DNA of 9,856 bases from positions 1 through 9,856 of the forward strand of contig QMTU01000012.1 in the NCBI GenBank assembly GCA_003663585.1, read 5' to 3'. Shown here piece by piece: positions 1 through 4,266 of the stretch. The translations under genes and the position numbers were made by a program. The notes beneath the pieces are model-generated. The model saw only the letters and a program-made list of their open reading frames with translations. It was not told where the DNA came from and made no database searches. The first letter of the stretch is position 1. Each line of letters starts with the position of its first letter. The stretch is from Thermoplasmata archaeon. GTDB lineage: Archaea; Thermoplasmatota; B47-G6.

Positions 1-7
1 ATATCAG

Positions 8-745
8 CTAATACAGATCCTTGATCTTCATCTTTTTAGTAATTATCACGGTTAACGTACCAGCTAAGATCAGCAGATATATAATTGAATTGATCAAGTC
101 TAGGCCATAACTAACGTCACTCGCCATGCCTACGATATTTGCTACGTGTAGCGAGGGAAGTATGAGAGCAAACGTCCTAATTGGTTTAGGTAAATAAGTA
201 GGTGGATAATATATTGGCGCCAAGAACACTAAGATGAATGAGACCACATTGCTCACTATAACAACAGTGTTGTAGTCGCTAGAGCTAAGTGCTATCGCTA
301 ACGCATATCCTATGGCCGTTGATAGATACCATCCAAGTAGTAGTCCGAGGGTGAGTAAAGGAACGCTACATATTTGAAGAATGCCTACTAAGCTCAGGAC
401 AATCACAACTACTGCAACTGCCGGAAACGTCTGTAATGCATTAGAAAACAATTGGCCAAGGAAGTACTCTGCAGACGATATTGGCTTAGATAAAAGTACG
501 GCTATTCTCTTAAGAAGCTTGTCCGTTGCAAGGTCTTGGCACGCTGTAACTAACGAGTTTGACAGCAAAGTAAATACTATTGTGCCAACGGCTATAAATG
601 GTCTACCACTTTTGGATGTTATGAAGTAAAACGGTATAAGTATAGAGAACGGCATGAATAGTGTTAGGTATACATAGAACAGCTTATTCTTGAGCATCCA
701 CTTTGCGTAAAGCATACCTATAGCGTAGATCTTAAGATGTTTCAC
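8..745 (-). CDS. ABC-2 type exporter permease
   Basis: Membrane subunit of an ABC exporter, to be driven by the ATPase encoded just upstream. The 245-residue product has about six hydrophobic segments: residues about 17-43, 48-68, 95-125, 128-153, 160-177 and 215-235. This is the usual size and layout of ABC-2 (DrrB/NatB-like) permeases, and it ends in a short basic tail (TKKMKIKD). The GTG start at 745 is favoured because a perfect GGAGGTG ribosome binding site lies at 762-756, ten bases upstream, inside the end of the ATPase gene. The two genes overlap by 14 bp, so translation is probably coupled. The stop is TAG at 10-8. The substrate cannot be read from the sequence; drug, lipid and metal-cofactor maturation systems all use this family. 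The gene looks intact, but its ATPase partner carries an internal stop, so the transporter may be dead unless that stop is read through or another ATPase serves it. Confidence 0.85.
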   Translation of the reverse strand: MKHLKIYAIGMLYAKWMLKNKLFYVYLTLFMPFSILIPFYFITSKSGRPFIAVGTIVFTLLSNSLVTACQDLATDKLLKRIAVLLSKPISSAEYFLGQLFSNALQTFPAVAVVVIVLSLVGILQICSVPLLTLGLLLGWYLSTAIGYALAIALSSSDYNTVVIVSNVVSFILVFLAPIYYPPTYLPKPIRTFALILPSLHVANIVGMASDVSYGLDLINSIIYLLILAGTLTVIITKKMKIKDLY

Positions 746-1658
746 TGGACTTTAGCACCTCCATATATGACTCCTCAAGGCTAGGCCTTTCAACGAGGAA
801 TTCCACTATATTCTCCCTATGTGCCTCTATGAATCTTATCAAGGCCATGAATTCACTGTTATTGCTAACAAAAGCCTCTATTTTGGATCCTCTCTTTACA
901 TACCTGTGGACAGGTAGCTCATTGATGATTTTGTCATTGTTTGCCTTTATACTGACTCTGTACAGATAACCTAGCCTTTCAAGAAGACTTCTTGGAGATC
1001 CATCAAAAATAAGCTTACCTTTATGTAGGAGTAGCACTCTATTAGCGTACTCCTTGACCTCGTCTAGGTAATGCGTTACGAGTATTGCTGTAGCGTTGTG
1101 CTCGTTGAGATATTTTATAATTATGTTCCACAGCTTGGCTCTCATCTCTGGATCCAGTCCAATAGTAGGCTCATCTAGGAATAATAGTCGCGGGGATCCT
1201 ATGAATGCTTGCGCTAATAGCACTCTCCTCTTGTAACCACCGGATAGGTATGCTATCTTTTTATTAGCGTACTCCTGAAGCATAAAATCCTCAATAATCT
1301 TGCTCACTTCTTTCTTAGCTTCGATACGAGATAATCCTATAATAAGCGCTAAATAGTATAGATACTCCCTTACAGTAAGATACTCGTGAAGCTCAGCCTC
1401 TTGAGGCATGACACCAAATAAGCCCTTTAATCTTGCCTTGTCCGGCGTTAATCCGTAGATGAATATCTAACCCTTTGTAGGACTGATTTCACCGTCCATA
1501 ACTCTAATTAGAGTAGTTTTGCCAGCGCCATTAGGGCCTGCAAGGATAACAAGCTTATCCTCAGATAGCTCGAAGCTAACACCTCTTAGGGCAATGACAT
1601 TGTCTTTATAGATCTTCCAGAGGTCCTTGACAGTTATAATTTGGCCTTCCGTCTCCAT
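732..1658 (-). pseudogene. ABC exporter ATPase interrupted by one in-frame TAG
   Basis: ATP-hydrolysing subunit of the exporter. Read through the stop, the product is about 308 residues, normal for DrrA/CcmA-like ATPases. Residues 1-63 carry Walker A (GPNGAGKTTL, 41-50). Codon 64 is TAG (1469-1467). The same frame then continues without shift through GLTPDKARLKG to the Q-loop (MPQE, Gln86), the signature LSGG, Walker B (LLFLDEPTIGLD) and the switch His (VTHYLDE), and ends at TAA. Walker A is therefore separated from every other motif, and restarting at the ATG at 1409 would give a protein unable to bind ATP. The TAG falls where relatives have a variable residue in the pattern PTxGxIxIxG, so one base change explains it. 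The SD is weak: AGGGGG about 10 bases before the ATG. I infer a recent nonsense mutation. Stop-codon readthrough, sense TAG or a sequencing error remain possible. Confidence 0.85.
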
Positions 1659-1705
1659 TAATGGAGGCCCCCTCTTTCTGGAGTTAAAGGAATTGATTTT
1701 TGACG

Positions 1706-1882
1706 TTATGTAACGGGCTTTACCATTCTAAGAATCCTAAATGCTGACATCACTGTTATTATAATCCCCGTAATCTTAGTGAGGTCTCTGTGATAAATCA
1801 CTCCTAGGAGTATAGGAGCAAGTCCTGTGCAAAGCACAGTTAGTACAAGTGCATAAGGGGTCTGTCCGTCGTGAGCATTCAT
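1706..1882 (-). CDS. Small two-helix membrane protein, unknown function
   Basis: A 58-residue frame starting MNAHDGQTPYALV and ending at TAA (1708-1706). It has two hydrophobic segments, about residues 10-30 and 36-53, joined by a short polar turn (YHRDLTK), and a basic C-terminus. Codon use (ATA, AGA/AGG, GGA) matches the neighbouring genes, which supports real coding. It lies 47 bases upstream of the ATPase on the same strand and is probably co-transcribed with the exporter. The frame stays open upstream to a TAA at 1912-1910, giving WKALHSQTL before the Met, so the protein could be the 3' end of a longer gene cut by rearrangement. Its first codons form one arm of a 13-bp inverted repeat. 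I do not recognise the family. An accessory subunit of the transporter is a guess from position only. Confidence 0.5.
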   Translation of the reverse strand: MNAHDGQTPYALVLTVLCTGLAPILLGVIYHRDLTKITGIIITVMSAFRILRMVKPVT

Positions 1883-1933
1883 GAGCGTTTGTGAGTGAAG
1901 AGCCTTCCATTAAGATTTACGCTCACGACGGAC
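1864..1933. repeat. Perfect 13-bp inverted repeat
   Basis: GTCCGTCGTGAGC at 1864-1876 and its exact reverse complement GCTCACGACGGAC at 1921-1933, separated by 44 bases. The left arm lies in codons 3-7 of the small membrane protein, and its ATG (1882-1880) sits in the loop. In the leftward transcript this would be a long-stem structure around the initiation region. It could be terminal repeats of a tiny element, the scar of a local inversion, or an RNA control element. The sequence alone does not decide between these. Confidence 0.7.
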
Positions 1934-2022
1934 TTGGGACGCATCAGCCTTAACCTTCTGAGTTCATTTGGGAGCATGTCATTGGCCTTGTCCCACTCTT
2001 CGGTAACAAAAAACAAAAAACA

Positions 2023-2036
2023 AGCTTTAAATATTA
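2023..2036 (-). promoter_or_regulatory. TATA box for the leftward exporter operon
   Basis: Read on the minus strand, the sequence AATATTTAAAG centred near 2030 fits an archaeal TATA element. Transcription would begin about 26 bases downstream, near 2004. That is 27 bases before the possible ATG at 1977 and about 120 before the small membrane protein. The region between TATA and start is an unusual run of T with few interruptions. On the plus strand the same bases read CTTTAAATATT, so the orientation is inferred from the genes. Confidence 0.35.
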
Positions 2037-2066
2037 CCTCGCCCTAAAGGGCGAGGAGGAGGTCAG
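2037..2066 (+). mobile_element. Hairpin resembling an IS200/IS605 (TnpB-type) element end
   Basis: Bases 2037-2056 form an 8-bp perfect GC-rich stem (CCTCGCCC with GGGCGAGG) closed by TAAA, followed at once by AGGAGGTCAG. A small hairpin with GGGCGAGGAGGAGGTCAG at its 3' side resembles, from memory of archaeal genomes, the right end of IS200/IS605-group elements, where it is also the scaffold end of the TnpB guide RNA. No tnpA or tnpB coding sequence is visible on the plus strand to its left, so at most a remnant end or a deleted element is present. The alternative is a bidirectional hairpin terminator between operons. Confidence 0.4.
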
Positions 2067-2076
2067 ATAAAAGCAC

Positions 2077-2090
2077 ACCTCAATTGAGGT
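2077..2090. repeat. 14-bp perfect palindrome
   Basis: ACCTCAATTGAGGT is exactly self-complementary. It lies 20 bases past the GC-rich hairpin, about 130 bases upstream of the vapBC TATA box. It could be a dimeric regulator site or a second structural element of the same mobile-element end. No downstream gene starts close enough to assign it. Confidence 0.4.
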
Positions 2091-2180
2091 TATGAGATAC
2101 TGAATAAATGTTGTTATTAGTAATTATAAAACTGCTGCTTGCAAGATCTCATCCTTCAAGACATGTTACGGGCATTGTCA

Positions 2181-2197
2181 GCTTTTTTGTTTTGTTT
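2181..2197 (+). terminator. T-rich tract, possible archaeal terminator
   Basis: GCTTTTTTGTTTTGTTT on the plus strand, with no stable stem before it. Crenarchaeal transcription commonly ends at such T-runs. It would insulate vapBC from rightward transcription out of the hairpin region. The mirror A/C-rich tract at 2005-2023 gives the leftward strand a similar T-run. Confidence 0.3.
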
Positions 2198-2212
2198 GAG
2201 TTATCGTAATAC

Positions 2213-2230
2213 AAATATTTATATATAAGT
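2213..2230 (+). promoter_or_regulatory. TATA box of vapBC with flanking 5-bp dyad
   Basis: TTTATATATAAG at 2218-2229 is a strong TATA match. Initiation about 26 bases on falls near 2247, giving a leader of roughly 12 bases before the ATG at 2259. AATAC (2208-2212) and GTATT (2229-2233) flank it as a short inverted repeat. Ribbon-helix-helix antitoxins usually bind such sites to repress their own operon; that role is inferred here. Confidence 0.5.
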
Positions 2231-2258
2231 ATTGCATATTCATTGTTTGGTGTATTAC

Positions 2259-2489
2259 ATGAAAAGTGTTATTAGTATTCGCGTGCCTCAAGAACTTAAA
2301 CGTGAGATGGACAGGTTAAGAGGTGAAATTAACTGGAGTGAGGAGATTAGGGAGTTTATTAGAAGAAAGATCCAAGAATACAAGAAGAAAAAAGTCCTTG
2401 AGGAGGTTTTATCTTATATCCAGGGTTTACCTCAGGTGCCAAGGGGAACTGTAAGAGAGCTGGTGAGAGAGGATCGTGATAGTCATTGA
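2259..2489 (+). CDS. vapB: VapB-type antitoxin, ribbon-helix-helix family
   Basis: Antitoxin of a type II toxin-antitoxin pair. The 76-residue product opens with the short strand SVISIRVP, followed by two helices (residues about 10-20 and 25-40), the ribbon-helix-helix DNA-binding pattern. A charged, Lys-rich helical tail (KIQEYKKKK) then leads to a C-terminal segment (about 50-76) expected to wrap and block the toxin. The ATG at 2259 is chosen over the TTG at 2232 and GTG at 2250. The protein-like strand begins right after it, GGTG at 2249-2252 sits six bases upstream, and the TATA box is too close for the earlier start. It overlaps the next gene by 14 bp. The family normally dimerises, binds its own promoter and is degraded faster than the toxin. 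It is intact, unlike several neighbours. Confidence 0.85.
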   Translation: MKSVISIRVPQELKREMDRLRGEINWSEEIREFIRRKIQEYKKKKVLEEVLSYIQGLPQVPRGTVRELVREDRDSH

Positions 2490-2892
2490 TTCATCTGCCT
2501 TTTCTAAATTTCTAATAAGAGAAGAGGGCTGGGAGAAAGTTGTTCCTTACTTGGATCCCTCTGTAGAACCTCGTGCAGTTGATATTCTCATTGTTGAAGT
2601 ATCAAACGTGATTTGGAAGTACATGGAAAAGTACAAGTTAATAAAAGAGGAGCAGGCCCTAAAGCTCTATGAGCAGATGATGAGACTTATTAAGGAAGAA
2701 ATAATAGTAATAGAGCCAAGCGTGAAATACCTGCGAGATGCTCTGAAGATTGCTATGGGATATAGCATTACAGTGTATGACACTCTATTTTTAGCGCAGG
2801 CAAAGGCTCTAAATGCTAAGCTCGTCACAAGCGACAGAAGACAAAAAGAAATAGCTGAAGACATTGGAATTCCTGTAGAGTACGTTCCCTAA
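2476..2892 (+). CDS. vapC: VapC-type toxin, PIN-domain ribonuclease
   Basis: PIN-domain endoribonuclease toxin of 138 residues, a normal length. The acidic metal-binding residues are visible in order: Asp5 (MIVIDSS), Glu41 (IVEVSNVIWK), Asp102 (TVYDTLFLAQA) and Asp120 (LVTSDRRQ). Family members cleave tRNA or rRNA with Mg2+ or Mn2+; the target here cannot be predicted. The GTG start at 2476 lies inside the antitoxin gene, eight bases after a GGTGAG ribosome binding site (2462-2467), so the two are translationally coupled. The stop is TAA. A short palindrome (AATGAAATTCATT) follows the stop. The complete active site suggests a functional pair that may help hold this accessory region in the chromosome. 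Confidence 0.9.
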   Translation: MIVIDSSAFSKFLIREEGWEKVVPYLDPSVEPRAVDILIVEVSNVIWKYMEKYKLIKEEQALKLYEQMMRLIKEEIIVIEPSVKYLRDALKIAMGYSITVYDTLFLAQAKALNAKLVTSDRRQKEIAEDIGIPVEYVP

Positions 2893-2922
2893 GAATGAAA
2901 TTCATTTGGCTAGCATAAATAA

Positions 2923-3177
2923 TCAGAAACTCTAACAGAGGCTAAAGAGGTCGAAAGAAATGAAAAATTGTGTAACAAACGCGCTTGATTAGTTATTACT
3001 GTGTTTATCTTTGGATTGTCACATATGATCCTCTCGCCTCAAGGAGGGCTCTTCAATGCAATTAAAGTGATTGTAGTGTTCATGATATTAGGTCTAGTTT
3101 TTAAGTATATAAGGAACTCCATGGTCCTATGGTTACATGGACAATGGTCAATAATCAAGTGCTATATCTGCTCATAG
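2923..3177 (+). pseudogene. CPBP-family (CAAX protease-like) membrane protease remnant
   Basis: Only a 3' fragment of a gene is left. The frame 2989-3177 gives about 62 residues. They begin LVITVFIFGLSHMI, carry a membrane helix (VIVVFMILGLVF), and end near MVLWLHGQWS. The FxxxH motif (His at 3022) and the later His (3136), spaced by a Gly-rich helix, match the C-terminal conserved motifs of CPBP intramembrane proteases. The same frame continues upstream as EAKEVERNEKLCNKRA and is cut by TGA at 2986-2988. Motif 1 (EExxxR) and the N-terminal helices are missing. Archaeal and bacterial members process prenylated proteins or serve in bacteriocin immunity; this copy cannot be active. It lies between vapC and the dehydrogenase, consistent with a decaying block. 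Confidence 0.55.
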
Positions 3178-3299
3178 GGTGCATATTATAGTTCTGCTCT
3201 AAACTGAGGAAGGCTTCTGTAAATCTACTATTCTGCTCATAATTGCTGGCTTAAACCTAATATTCTTGCAATCCCATAACTCAAAGTTAGGTGTTGGTT

Positions 3300-4112
3300 A
3301 TGAGTGATAAAGGTGATATGATCTCATTGCTTGACCTATTGTCTCTTAAAGGAAAGAGAGCTTTAGTTACGGGAGCGGCTGCGGGCATAGGTAGGGCGAT
3401 ATCAGTGAGACTCGCTGAGACTGGTGCTGACTTGTACCTTGTTGATATTAACGAAGAGGGGCTTAGGGATGTTCAAAGGGAAATTAAAGGGAAGTTTGAC
3501 GTGAGCATAGAGATATTTAAAGTCGATCTGTCAAAAAGAGAGGAGATAATTAACCTGTGGAAGGCCATTGAGGGTAGAGAGCCTGATATACTAATAAACA
3601 ACGCTGGAATATACTTATTTCAGGATTTCCTAGAAGTAGATGAAAAGTTCCTAGAGAAAACATTAAGCGTTAACCTAAAATCTGCTTTCTAGATGTGTCA
3701 GGAGATGGTAAGGAGGAGGCTCGACAAAGGCGGCGTTATAATAAACATAGGATCCATAGAGGCCATATTACCGTTTGCAAAGGGCCTAGTGCACTATGAC
3801 ATAAGTAAGATGGGAGTTATAGCGCTCACAAGAGCTCTTGCTAGGGAGTACGGGAAGAAGGGATTCAGAGTTAACGCTATCGTTCCTGGAGGAATAAAAA
3901 CACCTGGCGTTGAGAAGCTCAGGAGAGAAGCTGTGCTTAAACTTAAGATGGATGTAATAAAGACAGGGATGAACTTCATGAGCCGTCTTCCCCTCGGAAG
4001 GATGGGAGATCCTGATGAGGTCGCTAGGATTGTGGTAGTTCTAGCATCAGATCTAGCAAGCTATGTTCACGGAGCAGTAATACCTGTTGATGGAGGCTTC
4101 CTCTCAGCGTGA
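3300..4112 (+). pseudogene. Short-chain dehydrogenase/reductase interrupted by one in-frame TAG
   Basis: A classical SDR oxidoreductase; read through the stop it is 270 codons, a normal size. Counting from the ATG at 3300, it has the cofactor motif TGAAAGIG (24-31), Asp49 at the end of strand 2 (NAD(H) preference), Asp76 (KVDL), NNAG (100-103), structural Asn125 (SVNLKSAF), Ser152 (NIGSIE), the catalytic pair Tyr166 and Lys170 (YDISK), and the PGGIKT loop. It closes with the usual end GAVIPVDGGFLSA. Codon 131 (3690-3692) is TAG, with the frame unchanged on both sides. It sits where relatives carry Leu or Tyr, one base away from TAG. The split leaves the cofactor half without the catalytic half. 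AGGTG at 3289-3293, six bases before the ATG, supports this start. The substrate is unknown: an alcohol, sugar or 3-oxoacyl group are all possible. The gene was either lost recently or TAG is decoded. Confidence 0.85.
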
Positions 4113-4182
4113 GTTCTATTATTGGTTAAGTTAGAAAATAATTTCAAGGGTTACTAATCTAACCTGGTGATCATTGATGTTA

Positions 4183-4239
4183 AACAATTGTTAAATATTT
4201 GATCACTTGTTCAAATATGATAAGATCTGTTCAAGTGAT
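4183..4239 (+). promoter_or_regulatory. Promoter with overlapping dyads before the metal ATPase
   Basis: TTAAATAT at 4191-4198 is the likely TATA box, placing initiation near 4220. Three dyads crowd it. AACAATTGTT (4183-4192) is a perfect palindrome at the BRE edge. ATATTTGA (4195-4202) and TCAAATAT (4211-4218) are perfect 8-bp arms with an 8-bp gap. ATCACTTG (4202-4209) pairs with CAAGTGAT (4232-4239) across the start site. TGTTCAA also recurs directly. This layout suits a dimeric repressor blocking polymerase, as ArsR/CadC or DtxR-type metal sensors do. The regulator identity is inferred from the gene controlled. Confidence 0.5.
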
Positions 4240-4242
4240 GCA

Positions 4243-4259
4243 TCCTCTACGGCGGAGGA
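4243..4259 (+). promoter_or_regulatory. Strong ribosome binding site in a short hairpin
   Basis: GGAGGA (4254-4259) lies eight bases before the ATG at 4267 and fixes that start. The preceding TCCTC (4243-4247) is complementary to GAGGA (4255-4259), making a 5-bp stem with a 7-base loop that could mask the site in the mRNA leader. The stem is short and may be incidental. Confidence 0.4.
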
Positions 4260-4266
4260 ATCTGAA

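Larger units (their letters stand above)
1883..2231. other. Gene-poor stretch with element remnants and two divergent promoters
   Basis: No convincing large gene. On the minus strand a 32-residue frame (ATG at 1977, MLPNELRRLRLMRPK at its start, stop at 1881-1879) overlaps the start of the small membrane gene as ATGA. It uses CGT/CGC codons that neighbours avoid, so its reality is doubtful. The stretch also holds the right arm of the 13-bp inverted repeat, A/C-rich tracts at 2005-2023, a leftward TATA box, a GC-rich hairpin, a 14-bp palindrome, a T-rich tract at 2183-2197 and the toxin-antitoxin promoter. It reads as an insertion scar or intergenic island between the leftward exporter operon and the rightward vapBC pair. 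Confidence 0.5.

Noticed and set aside
381..629. Plus-strand frame of 82 codons inside the permease gene
   Set aside because: Antisense shadow of the permease, with no ribosome binding site and no recognisable protein pattern.
1409..1411. Translation restart at the ATG after the TAG giving a working short ATPase
   Set aside because: The product would lack Walker A and could not bind ATP; no ribosome binding site precedes this ATG.
1879..1977. C-terminus of a TnpB transposase on the minus strand
   Set aside because: The RPKSVVSVNL string looked transposase-like, but no TnpB catalytic or zinc-finger motif is present and the element-end hairpin lies on the wrong side for this orientation.
1860..2230. 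CRISPR array or leader
   Set aside because: Repeats are inverted and occur once; no regular direct repeat and spacer pattern anywhere in the window.
4008..4050. C/D-box small RNA suggested by CTGATGAGG
   Set aside because: It encodes the conserved DPDEVA stretch of the dehydrogenase, and no properly spaced D boxes or terminal stem were found.
4207..4266. N-terminal extension of the metal ATPase from the TTG at 4207
   Set aside because: This stretch holds the promoter dyads and predicted start site, and the strong SD at 4254-4259 points to the ATG at 4267.
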